DNA of 64,000 bases from Ramlibacter sp. Leaf400 (GTDB lineage Bacteria; Pseudomonadota; Gammaproteobacteria; Burkholderiales; Burkholderiaceae_C), in the NCBI RefSeq assembly GCF_001424545.1, contig NZ_LMQL01000013.1, positions 124,001-188,000 on the forward strand. The letters are read 5' to 3'. Of this stretch, positions 49,191 to 61,456 are shown one piece after another. A program made the translations under genes and the position numbers. Position 1 is the stretch's first letter, and each line of letters begins with the position of its first letter. The notes below the pieces were generated by a model, which saw only the letters and a list, made by a program, of their open reading frames with translations, did no database searches and was not told the DNA's origin.

Positions 49191-49838
49191 ATGCTTGACC
49201 GGGACGGCTTCAGGCCCAACGTCGGCATCATCCTGCTCAACCAGAAAAACCAGGTGTTCTGGGGCAAGCGAATCCGCACCCACAGCTGGCAGTTTCCGCA
49301 AGGCGGGATCGATCGCGGAGAAACGCCCGAACAGGCGATGTTCCGCGAGTTGCACGAAGAAGTCGGGCTCATGCCCGAACACGTTCGGATCATCGCCCGC
49401 ACGCGCGACTGGTTGCGCTACGAAGTGCCGGACCGCTACATCCGGCGCGATGCACGCGGCCACTACAAGGGCCAGAAGCAGATCTGGTACCTGCTGCAAC
49501 TCACCGGGCAGGACTGGAACCTGAACCTGCGCGCCACCAACCATCCCGAGTTCGACGCCTGGCGCTGGAACGACTACTGGGTCCCGCTGGACGTGGTGGT
49601 CGAATTCAAGCGCGGTGTGTACGAGATGGCGTTGACCGAGCTTGCCCGCTTCGTGCCGCGGCACGATCACCGCAACCGGTATCTGCGCGGCGGCATGCGC
49701 TCGCGCGACCAGGGGCCCCACGAGCCGCACGGCGAGCCCATGCCCGGCCCGAGTTTCGAGCTGCCGCCCGGCGCCACCTTCGAGCCCGACCCGCAGTCGG
49801 CGATCAAGAACGCGCAGGAAAGCAATCGTGCGCCCTGA
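49191..49838 (+). CDS. rppH: RNA pyrophosphohydrolase RppH
   Basis: Removes pyrophosphate from the 5' end of mRNA, marking it for RNase E, which is also encoded in this window. 215 residues from the ATG at 49191. The Nudix box [20 protein letters not shown] is intact and the N-terminus [16 protein letters not shown] is diagnostic. The C-terminal ~55 residues ([10 protein letters not shown] onward, Pro-rich) extend beyond the E. coli protein and look disordered. Divergent from proS. Confidence 0.95.
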   Translation: MLDRDGFRPNVGIILLNQKNQVFWGKRIRTHSWQFPQGGIDRGETPEQAMFRELHEEVGLMPEHVRIIARTRDWLRYEVPDRYIRRDARGHYKGQKQIWYLLQLTGQDWNLNLRATNHPEFDAWRWNDYWVPLDVVVEFKRGVYEMALTELARFVPRHDHRNRYLRGGMRSRDQGPHEPHGEPMPGPSFELPPGATFEPDPQSAIKNAQESNRAP

Positions 49839-50346
49839 AGGCGTGCGGCGAGCCGCCGCCCTCCTCGCCCTGGCGGCGTGCTGCGGGGCCGCGCACGCCC
49901 AGCTCGCGCCGGTCGACCCCGACTGGAAGGAAGTCGACGCGCCCGCGCCTCCCGCCCTGAAGACCGAGAAGCTGGTGCCGATCGACATGGGCAGCTCGGT
50001 GCTGCGCTGGGGCGTGGACCCAGCCTCCATCAGCATCGCCGGCGACGGCGTGGTGCGCTACGTGGTGGTGGCGCGGGGCGAAGGCGGCGCGGTGAATGCG
50101 ATGTACGAAGGCGTGCGTTGCAACACCGCCGAAGTGAAGGTGTACGCCCGCCATGCAGGCGACAAGTGGGTGGCGGTGCGTGACGCCGACTGGAAGCCGC
50201 TGCGCGGCAGCGCCGCCACGCTGCACAGCCTGGCCATCGCGCGCAATGGCGCCTGCATGGGCCATGGTGTCAACCGCTCGCCCAGCCAGATCGCGCGCGA
50301 TCTGGGCAACACCAGCGAACACAGGTTCCGTCCCGAGGTGCGCTGA
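49828..50346 (+). CDS. CNP1-like family periplasmic protein
   Basis: 172 residues from a GTG at 49828, overlapping rppH by 11 bases. A signal peptide ([15 protein letters not shown]) precedes a compact domain with DPDWKE near the start, then [41 protein letters not shown] and a final [13 protein letters not shown]. These are the CNP1 family features, first seen in a Neisseria protein. Function unknown; the conserved cysteines (near residue 100 and 145) may pair. Confidence 0.8.
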   Translation: MRPEGVRRAAALLALAACCGAAHAQLAPVDPDWKEVDAPAPPALKTEKLVPIDMGSSVLRWGVDPASISIAGDGVVRYVVVARGEGGAVNAMYEGVRCNTAEVKVYARHAGDKWVAVRDADWKPLRGSAATLHSLAIARNGACMGHGVNRSPSQIARDLGNTSEHRFRPEVR

Positions 50347-50360
50347 CCCCGCCCTTGGTC

Positions 50361-52669
<2,309 letters not shown>

Positions 52670-52674
52670 TTAAC

Positions 52675-52935
52675 TCAGGCCGCCGGGACGATGCTGACCG
52701 TGTGCTTGCTCAGGGCACCCTTGATGCCGAACTGGACATGGCCGTCCACGAGCGCGAACAGCGTGTGGTCCTTGCCCAGGCCGACATTGGTGCCAGGGTG
52801 GAACTTGGTGCCGCGCTGGCGCACGATGATCGAACCCGCGCTGATCAGCTCGCCGCCGAACGCCTTGACGCCCAGCATCTTGGGCTGGGAATCCCGCCCG
52901 TTGCGCGTAGAGCCGCCGCCTTTTTTCTGTGCCAT
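52675..52935 (-). CDS. rpmA: 50S ribosomal protein L27
   Basis: Located at the peptidyl-transferase centre. 86 residues: [20 protein letters not shown], with [15 protein letters not shown] typical. No N-terminal prepeptide. 16 bases after rplU. Confidence 0.98.
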   Translation of the reverse strand: MAQKKGGGSTRNGRDSQPKMLGVKAFGGELISAGSIIVRQRGTKFHPGTNVGLGKDHTLFALVDGHVQFGIKGALSKHTVSIVPAA

Positions 52936-52951
52936 TTCTGCTGCTCCTGGG

Positions 52952-53263
52952 TTAGAGGGCGATGGCGCCGATCTGCAGCTCGGTGAACTGCTGGCGATGC
53001 CCCTGGCGCTTCTGGTAGTGCTTGCGACGGCGCATCTTGAAGATGCGGACCTTGTCGTGCTTGCCGTGGGCCACGATCGTGGCCTTGACGGAGGCGCCGG
53101 ACACCAGGGGGGTGCCGATCTTCAGGTCGCCGCCGTTTCCGACTGCCAACACCTGATCGAGCACGATTTCCTGGCCTACGTCCGCAGCAATCTGTTCTAC
53201 TTTGATCTTCTCGCCGGAAGCAACGCGATACTGCTTGCCACCGGTTTTTATGACCGCGTACAT
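52952..53263 (-). CDS. rplU: 50S ribosomal protein L21
   Basis: 103 residues from the ATG at 53263: [41 protein letters not shown] longer frame upstream starts before the promoter and is not used. First gene of the rplU-rpmA pair. Confidence 0.97.
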   Translation of the reverse strand: MYAVIKTGGKQYRVASGEKIKVEQIAADVGQEIVLDQVLAVGNGGDLKIGTPLVSGASVKATIVAHGKHDKVRIFKMRRRKHYQKRQGHRQQFTELQIGAIAL

Positions 53264-53317
53264 GTGAGACCTCTCGAATGGGAAGTACCCCGGGACGGAT
53301 TTCCCGGAGAGCCCTCG

Positions 53318-53347
53318 ACTATAGCATAGTTTGCGGTTACTCACCAA
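53318..53347 (-). promoter_or_regulatory. rplU-rpmA promoter
   Basis: On the minus strand, TTGGTG (53342-53347), 18 bases, then TATAGT (53318-53323), about 55 bases before the rplU start. Divergent from the ispB promoter, which lies next to it. Confidence 0.6.
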
Positions 53348-53387
53348 GCAGCCCGCCCGCGCCGCCGAGGCGCCCAGGGGCGCTTCC

Positions 53388-53393
53388 TATAAT
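53388..53393 (+). promoter_or_regulatory. -10 element of ispB
   Basis: A perfect TATAAT 25 bases before the proposed TTG start at 53418. The -35 region is GC-rich without a clear match. Confidence 0.45.
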
Positions 53394-53417
53394 CCGGACT
53401 CAACCGCCGGACCGCCC

Positions 53418-54401
53418 TTGACCTCCCCTTCCGCCAGCACCGGCCAGGTGCTCTCCCTGATCGCCGATGACATGGTCGAGGTCGACGCGGCCATCGCCCG
53501 CCGCCTCGATTCCGGCGTGCCCCTGGTGGGGCAGGTCTCCCGCTACATCATCTCCGCGGGCGGCAAGCGATTGCGGCCGGCGCTGCTGCTGCTGGTGAGC
53601 GCCGCGCTCGGATTCCGCGGCGACCAGCGCTTCAACCTCGCGGCGGTGGTGGAGTTCATCCACACGGCCACGCTGCTGCACGACGACGTGGTCGACGACT
53701 CGACGCTGCGGCGCGGGCGCGCGACCGCCAACGAGAGCTTCGGCAATCCGGCCAGCGTGCTGGTGGGCGACTTCCTGTATTCGCGCGCCTTCCAGATGAT
53801 GCTGGAGGCCGACGACATGCGGGTGATGGCCATCCTGGCCGACGCCACCAACGTGATCGCCGAAGGCGAGGTGCTGCAGCTGATGAACATGCACGACGCC
53901 TCGCTCGACGAAGCGGGTTACCTGCGCGTGATCCGCTCCAAGACCGCCAAGCTGTTCGAAGCCAGTGCGCGGCTGGGCGCCGTGCTGGCCGGCTCACAGA
54001 GCGACATCGAGGAAGCCTGCGCAGGCTATGGCCGGTCGCTGGGCACCGCCTTCCAGGTGATCGACGACGTCCTCGACTACGACGGCGACGCGCACGAAAT
54101 GGGCAAGAACCTCGGGGACGATCTGCGCGAGGGCAAGGCCACGCTGCCCCTGATCGCCGCCATGCAGCGAGGGACCAGCGAACAACGCGATCTGATCCGG
54201 CACGCGATCGAGCATGGCGCAGTCGAAGAACTCGATACGATCGTGGCCGTCGTGCGCGATACCGGGGCGCTGGACGTGACGCGCGCGGCCGCCGCAACGG
54301 AGGCGCAACGAGCGATCGAATGCGCGTTGCAACTGCCGCGCAATGAGTACGCCGAGGGTTTGGTACAATTGGCGGCTCAACTGCTTCAGCGTCGCAATTG
54401 A
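53418..54401 (+). CDS. ispB: Octaprenyl diphosphate synthase (trans-polyprenyl synthase, IspB type)
   Basis: Makes the isoprenoid side chain of ubiquinone. 327 residues from a TTG at 53418 (then TSPSASTGQVLSL); the frame is open further upstream, but the TATAAT at 53388 argues against that. Aspartate-rich motifs LLHDDVVDD and FQVIDDVLDYD bind the Mg-pyrophosphate; GGKRLRPAL is the IPP-binding region. Chain length cannot be read with certainty, but ubiquinone-8 is usual in this group. Confidence 0.9.
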   Translation: MTSPSASTGQVLSLIADDMVEVDAAIARRLDSGVPLVGQVSRYIISAGGKRLRPALLLLVSAALGFRGDQRFNLAAVVEFIHTATLLHDDVVDDSTLRRGRATANESFGNPASVLVGDFLYSRAFQMMLEADDMRVMAILADATNVIAEGEVLQLMNMHDASLDEAGYLRVIRSKTAKLFEASARLGAVLAGSQSDIEEACAGYGRSLGTAFQVIDDVLDYDGDAHEMGKNLGDDLREGKATLPLIAAMQRGTSEQRDLIRHAIEHGAVEELDTIVAVVRDTGALDVTRAAAATEAQRAIECALQLPRNEYAEGLVQLAAQLLQRRN

Positions 54402-54442
54402 TCGCAGGATCATCCCGCCGACGCTTGCACTGAAGCACCAAT

Positions 54443-54519
54443 CGGGGTGTAGCTTAGCCTGGTAGAGCGCTACGTTCGGGACGTAGAGGCCGGAGGTTCG
54501 AATCCTCTCACCCCGACCA
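54443..54519 (+). tRNA. tRNA-Pro, anticodon CGG
   Basis: Cloverleaf of 77 bases with encoded CCA: acceptor CGGGGTG/CACCCCG, D arm with AGCTTAGCCTGGTAGAGC, anticodon stem CTACG/CGTAG around loop TTCGGGA (anticodon CGG), variable region and GGTTCGAATCC T arm. It reads CCG, the commonest proline codon in GC-rich genomes. Lies between ispB and pilB. Confidence 0.96.
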
Positions 54520-54670
54520 GTTTCCCCTTCCGACCCGTGACATCCTGCCCAGTGGGCAGGCGGCCATTCGCCGCCATACCACAGGTCAGATTTACACCGG
54601 ATGGGCTTTCGGCGATGATCAGCTGGCTCTCGTCCGCCTGACCGGCGAGGGCCGATTGAACACATCACGA

Positions 54671-56413
54671 ATGGCCGCCGCAGATCCCGCACTGTCCGAC
54701 GCACAAGCGCTGGCGCTCCCGGGCCTCGCACGCGCGCTGGTCTCCGCAGGCAAGCTCGGTCAGAAGTCCGCTGAGGAGCTATGCCGCAAGGCCGCAGCCA
54801 ACCGCAGCAGCTTCATCGCCGAGCTCACCGGCTCGGGCGCCGTCTCCGCGTCGGACCTGGCCCACACCATGTCGTCCGCCTTCGGCGCTCCGCTGCTGGA
54901 CCTGGATGCCGTCGACGTCCAGCGGCTCCCGAAGAACCTGCTGGACACCAAGCTGTGCCAGGCCTACCGGGTGGTGGTGCTTTCCAAGCGGAACAACCGC
55001 CTGATCGTCGCCACGGCCGATCCGTCCGACCAGCAGACGGCCGACAAGATCAAGTTCGCCACCCAAATGGGCGTGGACTGGGTGATCGCCGAGTACGACA
55101 AGCTGACCAAGATGGTCGAGGCCGGCGCGGCGAGCACCGCCCAGGCGATGGAGAACATCGTCGGGGACGACTTCGAGTTCGACGAGTCGACGATGGACGA
55201 CTCCGTCGTCGACGAGGACGACAAGGGCTCTGCCGGCTCCGAAGTCGACGACGCTCCGGTCGTCAAGTTCCTGCACAAGATGCTGCTCGATGCGTTCAGC
55301 GCGCGCGCGTCGGACCTGCATTTCGAGCCCTACGAGCACACCTACCGCGTGCGCTTTCGCATCGACGGCGAATTGCGCGAGATCGCGGCGCCGCCCGTGG
55401 CCATCAAGGACAAGCTGGCGTCGCGCATCAAGGTCATCTCGCGGATGGACATCTCCGAGAAGCGGGTGCCGCAGGACGGGCGCATGAAGCTCAAGGTGGG
55501 CCCGGACCGCGTCATCGACTTCCGCGTCAGCACGCTGCCCACCCTGTTCGGCGAGAAGATCGTGATCCGTATCCTGGATCCGAGCAGCGCCAAGCTGGGC
55601 ATCGAGGCGCTGGGCTACGAGACGGAGGAGAAGCAGCGGCTGCTCAATGCGGTCAGCCGCCCCTATGGCATGGTGCTGGTCACCGGCCCGACGGGCTCGG
55701 GCAAGACGGTGTCGCTCTACACCTGCCTGAACATCCTCAACAAGCCGGGAGTGAACATCTCCACGGCCGAGGATCCGTCCGAAATCAACCTGCCCGGCGT
55801 CAACCAGGTGAACGTGAACGACAAGGCCGGGCTGACCTTCGCCGCGGCGCTCAAGTCGTTCCTGCGCCAGGACCCGGACGTCATCATGGTGGGCGAAATC
55901 CGGGACCTGGAGACGGCCGACATCGCCATCAAGGCCGCCCAGACCGGCCACCTGGTGCTCTCGACGCTGCACACCAACGACGCACCGACGACGCTGACCC
56001 GGATGCGCAACATGGGCATCGCGCCGTTCAACATCGCGTCCAGCGTGATCCTGATCACCGCCCAGCGCCTGGCTCGCCGGCTGTGCGCCAACTGCAAGCA
56101 GCCTGCCGACATCCCGCACGAGACGCTGCTCGAAGCAGGTTTCACCGACGAGGAGGTCGACGGCACGTGGACCCCGTACCGCCCCGTGGGCTGCAACGCG
56201 TGCAACAACGGCTACAAGGGCCGCGTCGGCATCTACCAGGTCATGCCGATCAGCGACGAGATCCAGCGCATCATCCTGCGCGACGGAAGCTCGATGGAGA
56301 TCGCGGAACAATCGAAGCGCGAGGGCGTCAAGAGCCTGCGCCAGTCGGGGCTGCACAAGGTGAAACTGGGCGTCACTTCGCTAGAGGAAGTGCTCGGCTG
56401 CACGAACGAATAA
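54671..56413 (+). CDS. pilB: Type IV pilus assembly ATPase PilB
   Basis: Hexameric motor for pilus extension. 580 residues from the ATG at 54671; a TTG at 54656 is an alternative. N-terminal MshE_N/T2SE domains (about 10-150), the ATPase with GPTGSGKT, Asp box ISTAEDPSEI, Walker B VIMVGEIRDLETADIA and a CANC...CNAC tetracysteine zinc motif (about 475-520). Followed by pilC after 24 bases. Confidence 0.96.
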   Translation: MAAADPALSDAQALALPGLARALVSAGKLGQKSAEELCRKAAANRSSFIAELTGSGAVSASDLAHTMSSAFGAPLLDLDAVDVQRLPKNLLDTKLCQAYRVVVLSKRNNRLIVATADPSDQQTADKIKFATQMGVDWVIAEYDKLTKMVEAGAASTAQAMENIVGDDFEFDESTMDDSVVDEDDKGSAGSEVDDAPVVKFLHKMLLDAFSARASDLHFEPYEHTYRVRFRIDGELREIAAPPVAIKDKLASRIKVISRMDISEKRVPQDGRMKLKVGPDRVIDFRVSTLPTLFGEKIVIRILDPSSAKLGIEALGYETEEKQRLLNAVSRPYGMVLVTGPTGSGKTVSLYTCLNILNKPGVNISTAEDPSEINLPGVNQVNVNDKAGLTFAAALKSFLRQDPDVIMVGEIRDLETADIAIKAAQTGHLVLSTLHTNDAPTTLTRMRNMGIAPFNIASSVILITAQRLARRLCANCKQPADIPHETLLEAGFTDEEVDGTWTPYRPVGCNACNNGYKGRVGIYQVMPISDEIQRIILRDGSSMEIAEQSKREGVKSLRQSGLHKVKLGVTSLEEVLGCTNE

Positions 56414-56437
56414 GCCAGGGAACCAGAGGAGTAGCGC

Positions 56438-57655
56438 ATGGCGACGGCAACAGCAGGCAAGGTCACCGAATTCGTCTTCGAATGGGAGGGGCGCGACCGC
56501 AACGGCAAGTCGGTCCGCGGCGAGACACGCGCGGCCGGTGAGCACCAGGTCCAGGCGGCACTGCGGCGTCAGGGCGTCACGCCGCTGAAGGTCCGCAAGC
56601 GGCGCATGCGGTCCGGGCAGAAGATCAGGCCCAAGGACATCGCCATCTTCACCCGGCAACTGGCCACCATGATGAAAGCGGGCGTGCCGCTGCTGCAGGC
56701 GTTCGACATCGTGGGCCGCGGCAACGCCAACGCCAGCGTCGCCAAGCTGCTCAACGACATCCGCACGGATGTCGAGACGGGCACGTCGCTGTCGGCGGCC
56801 TTCCGCAAGTACCCGCTGTACTTCGACAACCTGTACTGCAACCTGGTCGAGGCCGGCGAGGCCGCCGGTATCCTGGAAGCGCTGCTGGACCGCCTGGCCG
56901 TCTACATGGAGAAGACGGAAGGGATCAAGTCGAAGATCAAGTCGGCCCTGATGTACCCGATCTCCGTGGTCGTGGTCGCCTTCGTGGTGGTGTCGGTGAT
57001 CATGATCTTCGTGATCCCCGCGTTCAAGGAGGTGTTCACCTCCTTCGGCGCCGACCTCCCGGCGCCCACGCTGTTCGTGATGGCCGTCAGCGCGTACTTC
57101 ATCAAGTACTGGTACATCATCTTCGGCGGCCTGGGTGGCGGCCTCTACTTCTTCATGCAGGCCTGGAAGCGCAACGAGAAGGTCCAGCGGTTCATGGACC
57201 GCCTGATGCTCAAACTGCCCGTGTTCGGCGACCTCGTCTACAAGTCGGTGATCGCCCGCTGGACGCGCACGCTGGCCACCATGTTCGCCGCCGGCGTGCC
57301 GCTGGTCGAGGCGCTCGACTCGGTCGGCGGCGCTTCGGGCAACTCCGTGTACGCCATTGCCACCGAGAGGATCCAGCAGGAAGTCTCCACCGGAACCAGT
57401 CTCACGGCCGCGATGACCAACGCCAGCGTCTTCCCGGTGATGGTCCTGCAGATGTGCGCGATCGGCGAGGAGTCGGGCTCGATCGACCACATGCTGGGCA
57501 AGGCGGCCGACTTCTACGAGGCCGAGGTCGATGACATGGTCGCCGGCCTGTCCAGCCTGATGGAGCCGATCATCATCGTGTTCCTGGGCAGCCTCATCGG
57601 CGGCATCGTCGTGTCGATGTACCTGCCCATCTTCAAGCTCGGCGCGGTCGTCTGA
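56438..57655 (+). CDS. pilC: Type IV pilus inner-membrane platform protein PilC
   Basis: 405 residues. Two T2SSF/PilC domains, each with a FTRQLATMMKAGVPLLQAF-like segment (residues about 70 and about 275, ARWTRTLATMFAAGVPLVEAL), and three or four transmembrane helices (near 170, 220, 375). Connects the PilB motor with the pilin pool. Overlaps pilD by one base. Confidence 0.96.
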   Translation: MATATAGKVTEFVFEWEGRDRNGKSVRGETRAAGEHQVQAALRRQGVTPLKVRKRRMRSGQKIRPKDIAIFTRQLATMMKAGVPLLQAFDIVGRGNANASVAKLLNDIRTDVETGTSLSAAFRKYPLYFDNLYCNLVEAGEAAGILEALLDRLAVYMEKTEGIKSKIKSALMYPISVVVVAFVVVSVIMIFVIPAFKEVFTSFGADLPAPTLFVMAVSAYFIKYWYIIFGGLGGGLYFFMQAWKRNEKVQRFMDRLMLKLPVFGDLVYKSVIARWTRTLATMFAAGVPLVEALDSVGGASGNSVYAIATERIQQEVSTGTSLTAAMTNASVFPVMVLQMCAIGEESGSIDHMLGKAADFYEAEVDDMVAGLSSLMEPIIIVFLGSLIGGIVVSMYLPIFKLGAVV

Positions 57656-58494
57656 TGTTCTCGCCGGAGTTGGACGCCGCGCTGCTCGGCGTCCTGGGAC
57701 TGCTGGTCGGCAGCTTCCTGAACGTCGTCATCTACCGCCTGCCGAAGATCCTCGAGCGCCAGTGGTCGACTGAATGCGCCGAACTGGCCGGCAAGGAGCC
57801 GGACGAGGCGGAGCCTTTCGACCTGGTCCGCCCCCGCTCGCGCTGCCGCCAGTGCGGCCATGTCATCCGCTGGTACGAGAACATCCCCGTGCTGAGCTAT
57901 CTGGCTCTGCGCGGAAAGTGCTCGTCGTGCGGCACGCCGATCGGCATCCGCTACCCGCTGGTCGAACTCGCCACGGCGGGCCTCTTCGCCTTCTGCGGCT
58001 GGAAATGGGGCTTCACCTGGACGGGCGGGGCCTGGTGCGGCTTCGCTGCGGCGCTGGTGGCCCTGGCCATGATCGACTGGGACACCACGCTGCTGCCCGA
58101 CGACATCACGCTCCCGCTGGTCTGGGCCGGGCTCATCGCGTCGGCGCTGCGCTGGACCGGCCTGCCCCTGCAGCAAGCCGTCTGGGGCGCCGTGGCGGGC
58201 TACGTCTCGCTGTGGCTGGTCTACCAGGGCTTCAAGCTGATCACCGGCAAGGAAGGCATGGGCTACGGCGACTTCAAGCTGTTCGCCGCGCTGGGCGCCT
58301 GGTTCGGCTGGCAGGCGCTGGTGCCGATGATCCTGATGGCCTCCGTCATCGGTGCCATCATCGGCATCGCCATGAAGTTCGCCGACAACCTGCGCGAAGG
58401 CGGTGCCATCCCCTTCGGCCCCTTCCTCGCCGGCGCCGGCCTGACGGCGCTGCTGTTCGGCCCGTCCTCGATCCTGCAAGCCATCGGGCTCTGA
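57655..58494 (+). CDS. pilD: Prepilin peptidase PilD
   Basis: Cleaves and N-methylates type IV prepilins. 279 residues. Cytoplasmic tetracysteine zinc domain CRQC...CSSC (about 63-95) and the aspartyl protease pair DWDTTLLPDD and GYGDFKLFAALG. About seven transmembrane helices. Overlaps pilC by TGATG. Confidence 0.96.
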   Translation: MFSPELDAALLGVLGLLVGSFLNVVIYRLPKILERQWSTECAELAGKEPDEAEPFDLVRPRSRCRQCGHVIRWYENIPVLSYLALRGKCSSCGTPIGIRYPLVELATAGLFAFCGWKWGFTWTGGAWCGFAAALVALAMIDWDTTLLPDDITLPLVWAGLIASALRWTGLPLQQAVWGAVAGYVSLWLVYQGFKLITGKEGMGYGDFKLFAALGAWFGWQALVPMILMASVIGAIIGIAMKFADNLREGGAIPFGPFLAGAGLTALLFGPSSILQAIGL

Positions 58495-58495
58495 C

Positions 58496-59101
58496 GTGTC
58501 CGCCGTGCGCATCGGCCTGACCGGGGGCATCGGCAGCGGCAAGAGCACGGTGCTGCGGATGCTGGCGCAGCTCGGCGCCGCGGTGATCGACGCTGACGCG
58601 ATCTCACGCTCCACCACTGCGCCCGGCGGCGCGGCGATCCCCGCGATCGCCCAGCGCTTCGGCCCGGAGTTCATCACCGCCGAAGGCGCGCTCGACCGCG
58701 AGCGCATGCGGGCCGCGGCCTATGCCGATCCGCAGGCCCGGCGCGACCTGGAGGCGATCATCCATCCGCTGGTGGGCGCCGAAAGCACGCGGCAGGTGCA
58801 GGCCGCGCTGCAATCGGGCGCACGCTGCCTCGTGTTCGACATCCCGCTGCTGGTGGAGTCCGGCCGCTGGCGCAGCCAGGTCGACAAGGTTCTGGTGGTC
58901 GACTGTCCGGCCGCCACGCAGGTGGAACGCGTCGTGGCACGCAGCGGGCTGGCGCCGGCCCAGGTGGAGGCCATCATCGCGGCGCAGGCGCCGCGCGCCC
59001 TGCGCCTGGCCGCCGCCGACATCGTGATCTTCAACGACGGGCTCTCGCTCGGGCAACTGCAGGCGCAAGTGGAATGGGTGGCAAGAGGCTTCGGGCTATG
59101 A
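58496..59101 (+). CDS. coaE: Dephospho-CoA kinase
   Basis: Last step of coenzyme A synthesis. 201 residues from a GTG at 58496, 1 base after pilD. P-loop GGIGSGKST near the N-terminus, then VIDADAISR and FDIPLLVESGRW. The pilD-coaE-zapD-yacG order is conserved. Confidence 0.95.
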   Translation: MSAVRIGLTGGIGSGKSTVLRMLAQLGAAVIDADAISRSTTAPGGAAIPAIAQRFGPEFITAEGALDRERMRAAAYADPQARRDLEAIIHPLVGAESTRQVQAALQSGARCLVFDIPLLVESGRWRSQVDKVLVVDCPAATQVERVVARSGLAPAQVEAIIAAQAPRALRLAAADIVIFNDGLSLGQLQAQVEWVARGFGL

Positions 59102-59137
59102 TGGCGCGGTCGTGCAACACCGACCCAGCCCCCAAGC

Positions 59138-59893
59138 GTGATCCTCTACGAATACCCGTTCAACGAACGCATCCGGACCTACCTGCGCCTCGAGCACCTG
59201 TTCCGGCGCCTCGGCGAGTTGGTCCCGCGCGATCACCCGCTCGATCACCACTATGCCCTGGCCACCATCTTCGAAGTGATGGACGTGGCCGCGCGGGCCG
59301 ACCTCAAGTCCGACGTCATGAAGGACCTGGAGAAGCAGAAGGGCATCCTCAACAGTTACCGGGGCAATCCCGCCATCGCCGAAGCCGTGCTCGACCAGGT
59401 GGTGGGTGAACTCGATGGCTGCTTCACGGCCTTGAACAACCAGCCGGGAAAGGCTGGCCAGTCGCTCACGGACAACGAGTGGCTCATGAGCATCCGCAGC
59501 CGCATCGGCATCCCCGGCGGCACCTGTGAATTCGACCTGCCGGCCTACTACGCCTGGCAGCAGCTCGACGCCTCCACGCGCCGCGACGACTTCGCCCGCT
59601 GGACGCGCCCGCTGGGCACATTGGCCGAATCGGTCCACCTGCTGCTGAAGCTGCTGCGCGAGGCCGGAGCGCCGCAGAAAGTGATGGCCGTCGACGGCCA
59701 TTTCCAGCAGACGCTGCCGCAGGGTCGGACCTTCCAGCTGCTGCGCCTGCGCATCGATCCCTCGCGCAAGCTGGTGCCCGAGATCAGCGGCAACCGCCTG
59801 ATGGTCTCCGTGCGCCTGATGCGCCAGGAAGGCAGCGACCGGCTGCACGCCAGCAACGAGAGCGCCGAGCTCGAACTCACGCTCTGCTCCTGA
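59138..59893 (+). CDS. zapD: Cell-division protein ZapD
   Basis: Bundles FtsZ filaments at mid-cell. 251 residues from a GTG at 59138, [21 protein letters not shown] being the diagnostic N-terminus. Also present are LLKLLREAG and [11 protein letters not shown]. About 35 bases after coaE and 8 before yacG. Confidence 0.93.
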   Translation: MILYEYPFNERIRTYLRLEHLFRRLGELVPRDHPLDHHYALATIFEVMDVAARADLKSDVMKDLEKQKGILNSYRGNPAIAEAVLDQVVGELDGCFTALNNQPGKAGQSLTDNEWLMSIRSRIGIPGGTCEFDLPAYYAWQQLDASTRRDDFARWTRPLGTLAESVHLLLKLLREAGAPQKVMAVDGHFQQTLPQGRTFQLLRLRIDPSRKLVPEISGNRLMVSVRLMRQEGSDRLHASNESAELELTLCS

Positions 59894-59901
59894 GCCCGGC
59901 C

Positions 59902-60111
59902 GTGCAGGAAGGTGGACAGCGCAAGGCCCGGGTGGTCACCTGCCCGCAATGCGGCGGCAAGAGCCTGTACGCGCCGGAGAACCGCTTTCGACCCTTCTGC
60001 AGCGAGCGCTGCAAGAACCTGGACCTGGGCGCCTGGGCCAGCGAGAGCTTCCGCATGCCCGACGAAACACCCCCCGACGACCAGCCCTTCGGCGACCCGA
60101 AGGCCCAGTAG
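59902..60111 (+). CDS. yacG: DNA gyrase inhibitor YacG
   Basis: 69 residues, GTG start at 59902. Zinc-binding Cys14, Cys17, Cys33 and Cys37 (CPQC and CSERC) with the [10 protein letters not shown] stretch. E. coli YacG binds GyrB. Ends 2 bases before the convergent Nudix stop. Confidence 0.93.
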   Translation: MQEGGQRKARVVTCPQCGGKSLYAPENRFRPFCSERCKNLDLGAWASESFRMPDETPPDDQPFGDPKAQ

Positions 60112-60113
60112 CG

Positions 60114-60584
60114 TCAGGCCGCGTGGTGCGTGGCCCCGGTGAAGCCGCGCTCCTGGGCGAACCAGTCGAGCACCGGCACCGTGCCCGGCAGAACCGGCTG
60201 CACTTGCACGGGCAAGGTTTCCCAGGAACAGCTCTGTCCCTCGTGCATGTGGAGTTCGCCGCTCCAGTCGAACACCTTGCAGAAGTTCAGCCGCACCAGC
60301 GCATGCGGATAGTCCACGACCTCCACGCGCCAGGGATGCACGGCCCCGATGACCACGCCGATCTCCTCGACCAGCTCGCGGCGCAGCGCCGCTTCGACGG
60401 TCTCGCCCTCCTCGACCTTGCCGCCCGGGAATTCCCAGTAGCCGGCGTAGACCTTGCCCGGTGGGCGGCTGGTGAGCAGGAAGCGCCCGTCCGGTCGCAC
60501 CAGCACGCCGACCGCGACGGCGACTTCCTTGCGGTCGGGCCCGCCTTCGCGCGGACGCTCGCCGTGGGCCACCAGCACGCCCAT
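60114..60584 (-). CDS. MutT-like Nudix hydrolase (8-oxo-dGTP diphosphatase type)
   Basis: 156 residues from the ATG at 60584, overlapping the upstream ATPase stop by one base. The Nudix box GGKVEEGETVEAALRRELVE and following EIG are intact, preceded by RPPGKVYAGYWEFPGGK. The first ~20 residues (VAHGERPREGGPDRKE) are not conserved in MutT; a downstream GTG (near 60524) could be the true start. Substrate 8-oxo-dGTP is inferred from the family. Confidence 0.85.
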   Translation of the reverse strand: MGVLVAHGERPREGGPDRKEVAVAVGVLVRPDGRFLLTSRPPGKVYAGYWEFPGGKVEEGETVEAALRRELVEEIGVVIGAVHPWRVEVVDYPHALVRLNFCKVFDWSGELHMHEGQSCSWETLPVQVQPVLPGTVPVLDWFAQERGFTGATHHAA

Positions 60585-61456
60585 CAGGCGGCGTGCCGTC
60601 CCGCGTAGTCGCGGGCGAACTGGTAGGCCACGCGGCCGCTGCGGGAGCCCCGCTCCAGCGCCCACACCAGCGCCTCGGGCCGGGCGGCTTCGATCGCCGC
60701 TCGGGGCACGCCGAAGGACGACAGCCACTGGGCCACGATGACCAGGTACTCGTCCTGCGTGAACGGGTAGAAGCTCACCCACAGGCCGAAGCGTTCGGAC
60801 AGGGAGATCTTCTCCTCCACCACTTCGCCCGGATGAACCTCGCCGTCCTCGGTGTGGGTGTAGGTGAGGTTCTCCTTCATGTACTCGGGAAGGAGGTGGC
60901 GCCGGTTGCTGGTGGCGTAGATCAGCACGTTGGGCGTGGCCGCCGCGACCGAGCCGTCGAGGATGGACTTGAGCGCCTTGTAGCCCGGCTCACCCTCCTC
61001 GAAGCTGAGGTCGTCGCAGAACACGATGAACTTCTCCGGCCGGGCCGCCACCACCTCGACGATGTCGGGCAGGTCCACCAGGTCGGCCTTGTCCACCTCG
61101 ATCAGCCGCAGGCCCTGCGGCGCGTACTCGTTCAGGCAGGCCTTGATGAGCGACGACTTGCCCGTGCCGCGCGCGCCGGTGAGCAGCACGTTGTTGGCCG
61201 GCTGGCCGTCGACGAACTGCTGCGTGTTGCGCTGGATCTTCTCCTTCTGCGGCTCGATCTCCTTGAGGTCCTCCAGGCGGATGCCGGCGACGTGGCGCAC
61301 CGGATCGAGGGTGCCGTGGCCGGTGGAGCGCTTGCGGTAACGCCAGGCGATCGAAGCCTTCCAGTCGGGCGCCGACAGCGGCTGCGGCAGCACCGCCTCC
61401 AGCCGGTCGAGCACCTGCATCGCGCGTTCGAGGAGCTTTTCCAGAGGTGCGCTCAT
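60584..61456 (-). CDS. DUF815-family AAA ATPase
   Basis: 290 residues from the ATG at 61456, overlapping argJ by ATGA. After a helical N-terminus, Walker [10 protein letters not shown], Walker B-like [14 protein letters not shown] and a sensor region [14 protein letters not shown] are visible. DUF815 proteins are conserved, unassigned ATPases, here coupled to both argJ and a MutT-like gene. Function unknown. Confidence 0.88.
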   Translation of the reverse strand: MSAPLEKLLERAMQVLDRLEAVLPQPLSAPDWKASIAWRYRKRSTGHGTLDPVRHVAGIRLEDLKEIEPQKEKIQRNTQQFVDGQPANNVLLTGARGTGKSSLIKACLNEYAPQGLRLIEVDKADLVDLPDIVEVVAARPEKFIVFCDDLSFEEGEPGYKALKSILDGSVAAATPNVLIYATSNRRHLLPEYMKENLTYTHTEDGEVHPGEVVEEKISLSERFGLWVSFYPFTQDEYLVIVAQWLSSFGVPRAAIEAARPEALVWALERGSRSGRVAYQFARDYAGRHAA

